A stretch of 64,000 bases of DNA from Bradyrhizobium valentinum (GTDB lineage: Bacteria > Pseudomonadota > Alphaproteobacteria > Rhizobiales > Xanthobacteraceae): the NCBI RefSeq assembly GCF_001440405.1, contig NZ_LLXX01000124.1, positions 52,756-116,755 of the forward strand. The letters run 5' to 3'. The first letter of the stretch is position 1, and each line of letters begins with the position of its first letter. The notes below the pieces were generated by a model. The model ran no database searches. It was not told the origin of the DNA and saw nothing but the letters and a program-made list of their open reading frames with translations. Shown here piece by piece: positions 1 to 8,028 of the stretch. Made by a program: the position numbers and the translations under genes.

Positions 1-1
1 A

Positions 2-37
2 CGCGTGATACTGGTGGTCGTCGCTGAGCGGCTTTAA
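2..37 (+). CDS. Possible 3' end of an upstream gene (partial)
   Basis: One forward frame is open from the window edge to a TAA at 35-37 and would encode a hydrophobic tail ending VVVAERL. It could be the end of a gene in the same operon as the hydrolase that follows. Twelve codons are too few to identify it, and it may be chance. Confidence 0.22.
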   Translation, partial: RVILVVVAERL

Positions 38-75
38 CAACAAACGAACGCTTTGTTTCTGCAGGAGTGACGCGC

Positions 76-939
76 GTGACTGATATCTCGGCGACGACGA
101 CGGATAGGCCCCGCGATCCGCGGCTGAACTGGGCAACCCTTTCCCAGGCGGAGCGCGACGCTGCCTATGACAATAATGCGGCGGTAAAGAACAGCGCAGC
201 GCTGATCGCGGAAAGAAACCGGATGTCCGAAACGCTGCGCGCCAGCCGCAACTCGCTTCTTGATGTTCCCTATGGCGACCGCGAAAGGACGAAGATTGAT
301 CTCTATCCGGCCGCCGACAAGATGGCACCCTGCCTGGTATTCCTGCATGGCGGTTACTGGCAGCGGAATTCGCGCGAAGTGTTTGCCATGCTGGTCGAAG
401 GCGTCGCAGCGCATGGCTGGTCGGTTGCCATTCCCGGATATTCGCTGGCTCCCGACGCGTCGCTGACGGAGATCGTGACGGAGATATCCCAGTCGCTCGA
501 CTGGCTGGCCCAAAACGGAGCGTCATACGGCATCTCCGGGCCCGTCGTGCTCTCGGGCTGGTCGGCCGGCGCTCACCTCGTCGCAATGGCACTCGATCAT
601 CCGCGCGTCACCGCGGGACTGGCGATTTCCGGCGTGTATGATCTTGCACCCATCCGCGACACCGGGCTGAACAATGCGCTGAAGCTGACCGATCAGGAAG
701 TCGCAAGTCTTTCGCCGCTTCGCCTGCCTGCCGTTCACAAGCGCCTCGACATCGCCTATGGCACGGCTGAGCTGCCGGCGCTGGTTTTCGATTCGGTAAA
801 GCTTCATGAATCGCGTATGGCCGCGCACGTGCCGGGCAATCTTTTCCCGATCGAAGGTGCAGACCATTTCAGCATCCTCAGCGAACTGCGGCGCCCTGAC
901 GGCGCGCTTGTCGCTATCGCCCGAAAGCTCGTCGGCTAA
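76..939 (+). CDS. Alpha/beta hydrolase, arylformamidase (KynB)-like
   Basis: A soluble hydrolase of about 287 residues. HGGYW near residue 90 is the oxyanion-hole motif of arylformamidase-type esterases. GWSAGAH near residue 160 carries the nucleophile serine, and GADHF near the C-terminus supplies the histidine. Family members hydrolyse N-formylkynurenine or related aryl amides and esters; the substrate here is inferred only. A GTG at 67 is possible, but AGGAG at 63-67 lies 8 nt before the GTG at 76, so 76 is preferred. The gene converges on the Rieske ferredoxin gene and the two stop codons overlap (TAA at 937-939 against TAG read at 938-936). Confidence 0.82.
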   Translation: MTDISATTTDRPRDPRLNWATLSQAERDAAYDNNAAVKNSAALIAERNRMSETLRASRNSLLDVPYGDRERTKIDLYPAADKMAPCLVFLHGGYWQRNSREVFAMLVEGVAAHGWSVAIPGYSLAPDASLTEIVTEISQSLDWLAQNGASYGISGPVVLSGWSAGAHLVAMALDHPRVTAGLAISGVYDLAPIRDTGLNNALKLTDQEVASLSPLRLPAVHKRLDIAYGTAELPALVFDSVKLHESRMAAHVPGNLFPIEGADHFSILSELRRPDGALVAIARKLVG

Positions 940-1304
940 TTCGCCGGCGACCTGATCGCATCTGCGTCGATCCAGACCTGATCGTCTCTGATCCGGACCG
1001 GGTAGAGCCGCAACGGCCGGCTCGGCCAGCCATAGGAAATCCGGCCATTACGGAGATCGAATGAGGCCGCGTGACGGGGACAGAACAAGCGTCCTCCCGA
1101 CAGGTGTCCAAGACTGAGGTCAGCCTGTTCGTGCGGGCACATCCGTTCGCAGGCGACCGCGCGTCCTTCGCTCCAGACCAGGATCAGATCGACGCCGGTC
1201 ACGCGGACACAGACGATCGTTTGTGAAATCAGCCGGCTGAGCCCGCAGACCGGCATCCATTTCCCGTCGCCTGACAACGCCGCCGTTTCGGGCTCATCCG
1301 CCAA
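936..1304 (-). CDS. Rieske [2Fe-2S] ferredoxin
   Basis: A small protein of 122 residues made of one Rieske domain. The two cluster-binding boxes are CPHEQADLSLGH (Cys-x-His) and LFCPRHAASFDL (Cys-x-x-His), the pattern of ring-hydroxylating dioxygenase ferredoxins. It has no membrane segment, so it is probably a cytoplasmic electron carrier. It is the last gene of the minus-strand operon and overlaps the end of livF by 11 bp. The partner oxygenase or reductase is not visible, so the electron acceptor is unknown; service to the molybdenum hydroxylase of the same operon is one option. Confidence 0.8.
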   Translation of the reverse strand: MADEPETAALSGDGKWMPVCGLSRLISQTIVCVRVTGVDLILVWSEGRAVACERMCPHEQADLSLGHLSGGRLFCPRHAASFDLRNGRISYGWPSRPLRLYPVRIRDDQVWIDADAIRSPAN

Positions 1305-1998
1305 GATAGGCCTTTCGCACGTGCTCGTTCTCGATCATCTCGGCGCCCGGTCCGGACAGAACGATGCGGCCAGCTTCCAGCAGATAGGCGTGGTCGCACA
1401 TATCGAGCGCCGCAAACGCGTTCTGCTCGACCAGCAGGACCGTCGTTCCGGCATCGCGGATGCCGCGGATGATCGCAAAAGTCCGCTCGACGATGTTGGG
1501 CGCAAGCCCGAGGGAAGGCTCGTCGAACATGATCAGGCGTGGACGTGACATCAGCGCCCGGCCGATCGCCAGCATTTGCTGTTCGCCGCCCGACAACGTG
1601 CCGGCCGCCTGCCGCTTGCGGTCCGCCAGGCGCGGAAACTCGGCATAGATCCGGTCGCGGTCCGCCGCGATCTCGGCAGCACTGGTGCGCAGATAGGCCC
1701 CCATGTCGAGATTTTCCTCGACCGTCATGTGCGGAAATACCCGCCGTCCTTCCGGACAATGCGCGATCCCGCTGGCCACCACGCGCGGCGGCCTGGCGCC
1801 CGCAATGTCCTTGCCCTCGAACAGCATCGACCCCGAGCGCGGCGCAACGAGCCCGGAGATCGCGCGCAGCGTGGTGCTCTTGCCGGCGCCGTTGGCGCCG
1901 ATCAGGGCGACGAGCTGTCCGGCCTTGACCTCCAGCGAAATGCCGCGCAATGCCGTGACGCCGCCGTAGCCACACACCATGTCTCGGATCTCAAGCAC
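1294..1998 (-). CDS. livF: Branched-chain-amino-acid-type ABC transporter ATPase LivF
   Basis: A 234-residue ABC ATPase of usual LivF length. It shows Walker A GANGAGKST, signature LSGGEQQ, Walker B MFDEPSLGLAP and the LivF-type switch VEQN. It energises the LivHM permease together with LivG. It overlaps livG by 8 bp and the Rieske gene by 11 bp, so it sits inside a translationally coupled operon. Liv-type systems in soil bacteria carry many substrates besides amino acids, including amides and aromatic acids; the linked amidohydrolase and molybdenum hydroxylase suggest a catabolic substrate here. Confidence 0.93.
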   Translation of the reverse strand: MLEIRDMVCGYGGVTALRGISLEVKAGQLVALIGANGAGKSTTLRAISGLVAPRSGSMLFEGKDIAGARPPRVVASGIAHCPEGRRVFPHMTVEENLDMGAYLRTSAAEIAADRDRIYAEFPRLADRKRQAAGTLSGGEQQMLAIGRALMSRPRLIMFDEPSLGLAPNIVERTFAIIRGIRDAGTTVLLVEQNAFAALDMCDHAYLLEAGRIVLSGPGAEMIENEHVRKAYLGG

Positions 1999-2770
1999 GT
2001 GTCGCTCCCTGCCCGAGATAGGCCTCGATGACGGCCGGATCGTTCCGGATCACGTTTGGCGTCCCCTCCGCAATGATCCGGCCATAGTTCAGCACCACGA
2101 TTCTATCGGAGACACTCATCACCATCGGCATGTCGTGCTCGACAAGCAGGATGGTGACGCCGCGATCCCGGATGTTACGGACCAACTGCACGAAGGTATG
2201 GGTTTCCGAGGCGTTCATACCGGAGACCGGCTCGTCGAGCAGCAGCATCGACGGCTCGGCGGCCAGCGCCAGCGCCACGCCGACAAGCCGCTGCTCGCCG
2301 TAGGACAGCGAGCCCGCAAGATCGTGGGCGCGGCGTTCGAGGCCGACCCATTCGACCAGTTCGCTGGCCCGCTCCCGCAAACGCCGATGCGACGACCGGG
2401 CACGCGGCAGGCCCAGAATAGCCTCGAGCAGGCTAACCCTACCCCGGCGATGCAGCCCGACCAGCAGATTGTCGTAAACGGTGTCGTTCGGAAACACGCT
2501 GGTGCGCTGGAACGTGCGGATCAAGCCGAGATCGGCGATCTGATGCGGCTTCAATCCGTTGAGTGCCGTCCCGCGATAGCTCACGGCGCCGTGGGTTGGA
2601 TCCAGAAAGCCGGTAACGACGTTGAACGCCGTCGTCTTGCCGGCGCCGTTTGGCCCGATCAGGCTGACGATCTCGCCCTCGCCGACCGTGAAGTTCATGT
2701 CCGAGAGTGCGACGAGCCCGCCGAAATGCACGGCGACCTTCTCGACCTTCAAGGCGATCGCCGTCATCAC
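1991..2770 (-). CDS. livG: Branched-chain-amino-acid-type ABC transporter ATPase LivG
   Basis: A 259-residue ABC ATPase with Walker A GPNGAGKTT, signature LSYGEQR, Walker B LLLDEPVSGMN and switch VEHDM. The LSYGEQ signature and the longer insert between Walker A and the signature are typical of LivG rather than LivF. Its start overlaps the livM stop by 4 bp and its end overlaps livF, so it is one of a pair of ATPases for the same importer. Confidence 0.93.
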   Translation of the reverse strand: MMTAIALKVEKVAVHFGGLVALSDMNFTVGEGEIVSLIGPNGAGKTTAFNVVTGFLDPTHGAVSYRGTALNGLKPHQIADLGLIRTFQRTSVFPNDTVYDNLLVGLHRRGRVSLLEAILGLPRARSSHRRLRERASELVEWVGLERRAHDLAGSLSYGEQRLVGVALALAAEPSMLLLDEPVSGMNASETHTFVQLVRNIRDRGVTILLVEHDMPMVMSVSDRIVVLNYGRIIAEGTPNVIRNDPAVIEAYLGQGATRA

Positions 2771-3813
2771 GCGTGCTCCTTGGCGTCGCGTTCGGAAAAG
2801 GCAACCGGGGCAAGCGTCTCGGCCCGACTCTTCGGTTTCCTAAATCGGAGCGCCAGCGACGGTACGATGCCGCGTGGCAATACGAACAGGATGACGATCA
2901 GCACGCCGCCATAGGCGATCCATTGCGCCTCCGGCGCCATGATCGGTCGCAGAAACACGGGCAACAGCCCGAAGATCATCCCGCCGACGACAGGCCCGGC
3001 GAGCGATCCCTTGCCGCCGGTGATGACCATGATCACCATCGTCACCGTGTTGATGAAGGCGAACACCTCGGGATCGATGATCCGGATGTAGTGTGCATAA
3101 AGACTGCCGGCTGCGCCTGCGATCCCGGCCGAGATCACCGCTGCCAGCGTGAGCGTCCTTGTCACGTCGATGCCGACGGATACCGCCAGTGTTTCGTTTT
3201 CCATCAGCCCGCGCATGGCGCGGCCGAAATGCGAATGGACCAGGCGCGAGATCAGCACATAGGTGACAACAGCGACGGCAAGCACGAGGTAGTAGTTCTG
3301 CAGCTTGGTGCGGAGGGTCAGATCTCCAAGACCTGGCAATCCGATTGTAATCGATGGAATGTTGGTCAGCGCCAGCGGTCCCTGCGTCAACTCGACCCAG
3401 TTCAGCGCGACCAGCCGTACCACTTCGGCAAAGGAAATCGTCACGATCACGAAATAGGCGCCGCGGACGCGAAACGAGAGCAGCCCCACGAGGTATCCGC
3501 ATAATCCCGCAACGACGATGGCCAATACAAAGCCCACGATCGGCGGCCAGGGAACATGAACAATGCGGAAGCCGAAGGGCAAGCCGACATCAAAACCAAG
3601 CGACGTCAATGCGCTGACATAGGCGCCGATACCGAAGAACGCGATGTGACCGAGGCTGAGCTGGCCGGTGAATCCGAGCAGCAGATTGAGGCTCATCGCG
3701 CCGATGATGAAGATGCCCGTCGTGATCAGCGCATTCATGAGATAGGGATCGCGCAGCCAGAGCGGTACCGATGCGAACGCGACGATTGTGAGAATGGCGA
3801 TCCCTGACCTCAT
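2767..3813 (-). CDS. livM: Branched-chain-amino-acid-type ABC permease LivM
   Basis: A hydrophobic inner-membrane permease of about 348 residues beginning MRSGIAILTIVAF. The frame stays open upstream to 4350, but that extension is antisense-like arginine-rich sequence inside livH. The ATG at 3813 forms an ATGA overlap with the livH stop and gives a normal LivM length. It has the LivM features of a long central loop and the GGKGSLAGPVVGG motif that contacts the ATPase (coupling loop). It pairs with LivH as the transmembrane channel. Confidence 0.92.
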   Translation of the reverse strand: MRSGIAILTIVAFASVPLWLRDPYLMNALITTGIFIIGAMSLNLLLGFTGQLSLGHIAFFGIGAYVSALTSLGFDVGLPFGFRIVHVPWPPIVGFVLAIVVAGLCGYLVGLLSFRVRGAYFVIVTISFAEVVRLVALNWVELTQGPLALTNIPSITIGLPGLGDLTLRTKLQNYYLVLAVAVVTYVLISRLVHSHFGRAMRGLMENETLAVSVGIDVTRTLTLAAVISAGIAGAAGSLYAHYIRIIDPEVFAFINTVTMVIMVITGGKGSLAGPVVGGMIFGLLPVFLRPIMAPEAQWIAYGGVLIVILFVLPRGIVPSLALRFRKPKSRAETLAPVAFSERDAKEHA

Positions 3814-4682
3814 CCGACGCGCTCCGAGCGCGCGAAAAGTCCGGTCGGCTTGAAGATCAGAACTGCGATAATGATCAAAAAGCCCATGGCGTCGCGGTAC
3901 CCCGACGAAACATAGCCAGCCCCCAGCTCCTCCGCCAAAGCCAGGATGAAGCCGCCAATCACCGCGCCGGTGATGTTGCCGAGCCCGCCGAGGATCACGA
4001 TCGCGAATGCCTTGACGGCGGCAAGATCGCCCATCTGCGGGAAGATCACGTAGACGGGACCGAGCAGCGCGCCTGCCGCGGCGGCAAGGCTCGAACCGAT
4101 CGCGAAGGTCGAGGTGTAGATCAGATCGACATTGACGCCCATCAGCGAGGCGGTGTCCTGATCCTGAAACGTCGCCCGCATCGCACAGCCGAGCTTTGTC
4201 CTGTTGATCAGGAGATAGGTGACGACGATCAGCATCGCCGCCGCCGCAAGCACGAACAGCCGCAGCCAGGACACCGAAACCGGCCCCAGTACCAGCGGCG
4301 CCTCGGGGAACGGCGTGGTCACCGATTTCGCCACGCCGCCCCATATCCACAATGCGCCGGACTGCATCGCGATCCAGGCGCCGATCATGACAAGCATGGT
4401 CGTGTCGATGTCGGAGCCGCGCAGCGGCCGCAGCAAGGTCAGCTCGATCGCCGCCCCAAGAAGCCAGCCGGCCAAGACGGCAAGAGGCAGCGCCAGGAAG
4501 AAGTTAACTCCGAGCTGATGCACCACGATGAACATGATGTAGGCGCCGAACGTGTACAGCACCCCATGCGTGAAGTTCACGACGTTCATGATGCCGAAGA
4601 TCAATGTCAGCCCGATGCCCAGCAGCGCATAGGTGCCGCCGAGCACCAGCATGTTGATCAGATGTTGCAGAAACTCGCTCAA
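3810..4682 (-). CDS. livH: Branched-chain-amino-acid-type ABC permease LivH
   Basis: A 290-residue inner-membrane permease starting MSEFLQHLINMLVLGG, the usual LivH N-terminus, with about eight hydrophobic segments and the coupling-loop motif GGLGNITGAVIGG. It lies 72 bp after the substrate-binding protein gene and overlaps livM by 4 bp. The length and motif order are ordinary for the family. Confidence 0.93.
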   Translation of the reverse strand: MSEFLQHLINMLVLGGTYALLGIGLTLIFGIMNVVNFTHGVLYTFGAYIMFIVVHQLGVNFFLALPLAVLAGWLLGAAIELTLLRPLRGSDIDTTMLVMIGAWIAMQSGALWIWGGVAKSVTTPFPEAPLVLGPVSVSWLRLFVLAAAAMLIVVTYLLINRTKLGCAMRATFQDQDTASLMGVNVDLIYTSTFAIGSSLAAAAGALLGPVYVIFPQMGDLAAVKAFAIVILGGLGNITGAVIGGFILALAEELGAGYVSSGYRDAMGFLIIIAVLIFKPTGLFARSERVG

Positions 4683-4754
4683 GGTGGCTCCCCAAATGTC
4701 CTGTGCCGTCGAGGGCCGCCGCCTGCCGCGGCCCTCGCCGTCAGTAACGTGACG

Positions 4755-5909
4755 TCAGAGCGTCTTCATGCCGATCTTGCCGTCGGTGATTTCGATCAGA
4801 TAAACGTTGGGCTGGCTCTGACCGCTTTCCTTGCCTTCGGGACCGGACTTGCGGAACACGATGTCGCCGTTGAGGCCCTTCACCTTGATGTCCCAAAGTG
4901 CCGCCTTGATCGCCGCAGGCTCTGCCTTGCCTGCCTTTTCGATCGCCGCCGCCGCGGTGCGGATACCGTCATAGCCACGGAAGCTTTCGGTGCAGCCGGC
5001 GAAGTCGTAGCCGCGCTTCTTCCATTCGGCGATGAAATAGCTGGTCGCCTCCGGGTTCGGCGTCTTCTCGGGGAACCAGGGCAGGAAGGTCGTCAGATGC
5101 ATGGTGCCGTTGGCGGCGGCGCCCGCCTGCGCGATGATCTGATCCGGATTCTGCGAACCGCCGGTGGTGATGATGCGCTTCTTGAGGCCGAGTGCTGCGG
5201 CCTGTTTGAAGATCAGCGTCAGCTGGTCCACTGCCGTGGTCACGATGATGGTCTCGGAATCGGTGCCCTTCAGCTTGGAAAGCTGCGCACTCATGTCCTG
5301 GGCGCCCTGATCCATGGTCTCGACGGCCCCGACCGTAATCCCCTTTTCCTTCATCATCTTGCTGAAGTCTTCAGCGGTGCCGCGACCCCAGTCATTGTTG
5401 ATGACGAGGAAATCGACCTTCTTCAGTTCGAGTTTGTCGACGATCCCCTTGAACGCCGCAGCCTCAATCGCCGACGGCGGCGAGATACGGAAGATATATG
5501 GATTGCCGGTCGTGGTGATCTTGCCCGACGAGGACGTCTCGACCACCATCGGCGTTTCGTATTCCATCAGCTTGGGCATCACGGCAAGCGTCAGGCTCGA
5601 GCCCCACGCTCCCATCAGCACCGGCACCTTATCGCTCGTGATCAGCTTTTCGGCGACAGCGGCTGCTTCGGTCGGATTGCTCTTGTTGTCCTCGATGACG
5701 AGCTCGAGCTTCTTGCCGAGAATGCCGCCCTTTGCGTTGATCTCATCGGCCGCGATCTTGGCGCCGTTGACGACGTAGGTACCGGACGCGGCGAACGCAC
5801 CCGTTAGAGGTTCATTGACGCCGATTTTGATGGTCTGAGCCTCCGCGGCACCACCCAGCAAGCCGACCGCCAGCGCAATCGCCGGAATAATTCTGAAAGT
5901 CCGTGTCAT
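4755..5909 (-). CDS. Liv-type ABC transporter substrate-binding protein
   Basis: A periplasmic binding protein of about 384 residues (Peripla_BP_6/LivJ-like). The N-terminus MTRTFRIIPAIALAVGLLGG followed by AEAQ is a clear Sec signal peptide with cleavage after Ala. The mature part begins TIKIGVNEPLTGAFA, the classic Leu/Ile/Val-binding fold start. The start at 5909 is chosen because GGAGAA lies about 6 nt upstream; an in-frame codon at 5936 lacks this. It delivers a substrate to LivHMGF encoded just downstream. The substrate cannot be read from the sequence. Confidence 0.9.
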   Translation of the reverse strand: MTRTFRIIPAIALAVGLLGGAAEAQTIKIGVNEPLTGAFAASGTYVVNGAKIAADEINAKGGILGKKLELVIEDNKSNPTEAAAVAEKLITSDKVPVLMGAWGSSLTLAVMPKLMEYETPMVVETSSSGKITTTGNPYIFRISPPSAIEAAAFKGIVDKLELKKVDFLVINNDWGRGTAEDFSKMMKEKGITVGAVETMDQGAQDMSAQLSKLKGTDSETIIVTTAVDQLTLIFKQAAALGLKKRIITTGGSQNPDQIIAQAGAAANGTMHLTTFLPWFPEKTPNPEATSYFIAEWKKRGYDFAGCTESFRGYDGIRTAAAAIEKAGKAEPAAIKAALWDIKVKGLNGDIVFRKSGPEGKESGQSQPNVYLIEITDGKIGMKTL

Positions 5910-5989
5910 GTGGTTCTCCAATCTCACGCTGTTCATCTATCCGCAGTCCAAACCTCGTCGTTTCCGCGTCACGCGGAGACTTCGACCCA

Positions 5990-7195
5990 TCACGTCGCTC
6001 CGTCCTTGTTGGACGAGAAACGACCAACCCAGCCCGCGACCCGCGCGCGCAAAAGACCGAAAAGCAGCGCCATTCCGTTCAGTTCGACCGCTGTAGCGTC
6101 AGCCGGTGACGTACCCGACAGGCGGCGGTCGAGATTGCCGGCAAACTCTGCGATCAATCGTGCCGCAAGATCGCGCACCAGCCTCGGCCTTCCGACTTGC
6201 GCCAGCATGCCCGTCAGCGTGTATCCGATGGAGAGATCGACACGCGTCCCCTGCCCGGTCGGCACCAGCCGATAACGAATTTCGCCCTGCGTCGAAGACC
6301 GGCTGCGCCGGTCGTTGCCGATGCCGACAATGCGGCCGGACATATCGGCGGGGCTTCGCTCGATGCGTGCGGCGCCCTGGAACGTCGCGGCGATCGGACC
6401 GATCCTGACACGGATCGCTCCTTCGACACGCTCAGGCTTGGGGGGCGCCGTCAACGATGCGCCGGGAAGGCAGGCCGCGACGGCGGCGATATCGTCGAAC
6501 AGCGCAAACACCTGCTCGGGCGGATGGGCAACGATGAACTGCTGCTTCAGGACAGTGGCCGGGGTGAAGTCCAGAATCGCAGGAACCGAACTGGCCGTTT
6601 CAGGCAACATTTGTTCGCTTGCTGCCGGCCGGAGGCGTTCGACCCGGTCGGCACCGTCATGCACGCTTCGACCTGAGCCGGCGGGACCCAGGATCTTTCG
6701 GCCTCCGTCCGGCTCGGGCGCGATATCGCGGGCGCGCCGCGCTTCGATCACCGATTGCACCGCCCGCACGATGCCGACATAGCCGGTGCACCGGCACAGA
6801 TTGCCGCTCAATCCGACGCGTATCAGGCGCTCGTCGGCTTGCGGCAGCCGCAGCACGAGATCGCGCGCCGAAACCAGCATTCCCGGCGTGCAATAGCCGC
6901 ATTGCAACGCATGCTCGCGGGTGAAGGCCGCGCGAAGTTCTGTCGTAACGTCGTCCTCGTCGAGCCCTTCGATGGTGGTGACCTCGGCCCCTTCGCAGGC
7001 AACGGCATAGGTGATGCACGAACGTGCCGGCACGCCGTCGAGCAGAACGGTGCAGGCACCGCAGACGCCATGCTCACAGCCGATGTGCGTACCGGTCAGG
7101 TCGAGCTTCTCGCGGACGAAGTCCGCAAGATTGGTGCGCGGTTCCGCTGATATCCGGACCGCGCGCTGGTTCACGGTGAGTGCGATCATGCTCAT
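5990..7195 (-). CDS. 2Fe-2S subunit of Mo-hydroxylase fused to CoxG/SRPBCC domain
   Basis: A two-domain protein of about 401 residues. Residues 1-160 are the small iron-sulfur subunit of a CO-dehydrogenase/xanthine-dehydrogenase-type enzyme, with CEHGVCGACTVLLDG for the plant-type 2Fe-2S cluster and CGYCTPGM plus NLCRCTGY for the second cluster. After a linker of roughly 60 residues, residues about 220-375 form an SRPBCC domain like CoxG (FIVAHPPEQVFALFDD, then AACLPGA), which is usually a separate gene helping membrane attachment of CO dehydrogenase. The ATG at 7195 makes an ATGA overlap with the FAD subunit. An open frame continues upstream to 7489 but is antisense to that gene. Confidence 0.88.
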   Translation of the reverse strand: MSMIALTVNQRAVRISAEPRTNLADFVREKLDLTGTHIGCEHGVCGACTVLLDGVPARSCITYAVACEGAEVTTIEGLDEDDVTTELRAAFTREHALQCGYCTPGMLVSARDLVLRLPQADERLIRVGLSGNLCRCTGYVGIVRAVQSVIEARRARDIAPEPDGGRKILGPAGSGRSVHDGADRVERLRPAASEQMLPETASSVPAILDFTPATVLKQQFIVAHPPEQVFALFDDIAAVAACLPGASLTAPPKPERVEGAIRVRIGPIAATFQGAARIERSPADMSGRIVGIGNDRRSRSSTQGEIRYRLVPTGQGTRVDLSIGYTLTGMLAQVGRPRLVRDLAARLIAEFAGNLDRRLSGTSPADATAVELNGMALLFGLLRARVAGWVGRFSSNKDGAT

Positions 7196-8028
7196 GCGCC
7201 GGCCTCCCGGACCGCACGCTTGAGCACGCTCACATGAATATGGCGATGTGCCGCGTTCGAGACGCCCGCGTTTGCCAATAGGACATCGGCTATACGCGCG
7301 TCGAAGCGATCCTTGTAGTCGCCGGCAATGCGTCCGCCGAACAATTCCGCCGCATTCGTGATGACGATCGGCGCGGAATCGATCGCACCAATCACGACGC
7401 GGGCGGTTGCGGCGCTCGGATCGATCAGGATCGCGCCGATCGCATGCGCGAACTCGCCTGTCTTGCGGCAACTCTTGGCATAGCCCCAATGCGCCGATGC
7501 CGGCATCGCCGGGACATGAATGGTCTCGACGATCTCGCCATCGCGCAGCGCAGATTCCAGCGCACCGACGATGAAGTCCTCCATTGCCACCATGCGCGCG
7601 CCTGAAAGATTTCGCAGCGTCAATCGTGCACCGAGCGCCGAGAGCGCGGACAGCCAGTCTGCTGCGGGATCGGCATGGCTGAGCGATCCGCCGACCGTGC
7701 CGCGGTTGCGCACGGCGCGATAGGCGATGTTGCCGGCGACCCCCTGCATGGCGCCGCGCGTGACGTCTGGAATGCGTCCGTCTTCGATGTCGGCGTGGGT
7801 GACACAGGCCCCCAGCACGAGTTCGTCGCCACGACGCTCAGCCTGCTTGAGCTCGGCAAGACCGGTGATGTCGACGATCAGCTGCGGCTCCACTAGCCGC
7901 AAATTGAGCATCGGACCAAGCGACTGGCCGCCGGCGATGATCTTGGCAGAAACCTTGGCCTCGCCGAGCACGGCAAGTGCCGCCTGCAAGTCGCGTGGAC
8001 GCTCATAGCCGAAAGGCGCCGGTTTCAT
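7192..8028 (-). CDS. FAD-binding subunit of Mo-hydroxylase (CoxM-like)
   Basis: A 278-residue medium subunit with the FAD-binding motif AGGQSLGPMLN near residue 35 and the second motif TVGGSLSHADPAAD near residue 105, as in CoxM/CutM. It passes electrons from the iron-sulfur subunit to FAD and the acceptor. It is coupled on both sides by 4-bp stop/start overlaps. The family name does not fix the substrate. Confidence 0.92.
   Translation of the reverse strand: MKPAPFGYERPRDLQAALAVLGEAKVSAKIIAGGQSLGPMLNLRLVEPQLIVDITGLAELKQAERRGDELVLGACVTHADIEDGRIPDVTRGAMQGVAGNIAYRAVRNRGTVGGSLSHADPAADWLSALSALGARLTLRNLSGARMVAMEDFIVGALESALRDGEIVETIHVPAMPASAHWGYAKSCRKTGEFAHAIGAILIDPSAATARVVIGAIDSAPIVITNAAELFGGRIAGDYKDRFDARIADVLLANAGVSNAAHRHIHVSVLKRAVREAGA

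Noticed and set aside
1979..2914. 311-codon open frame on the plus strand
   Set aside because: Antisense to livG and livM; no domain, and the opposite strand has clear ABC motifs.
4518..5807. 429-codon open frame on the plus strand
   Set aside because: Antisense to the Liv binding protein; the composition is that of a shadow frame.
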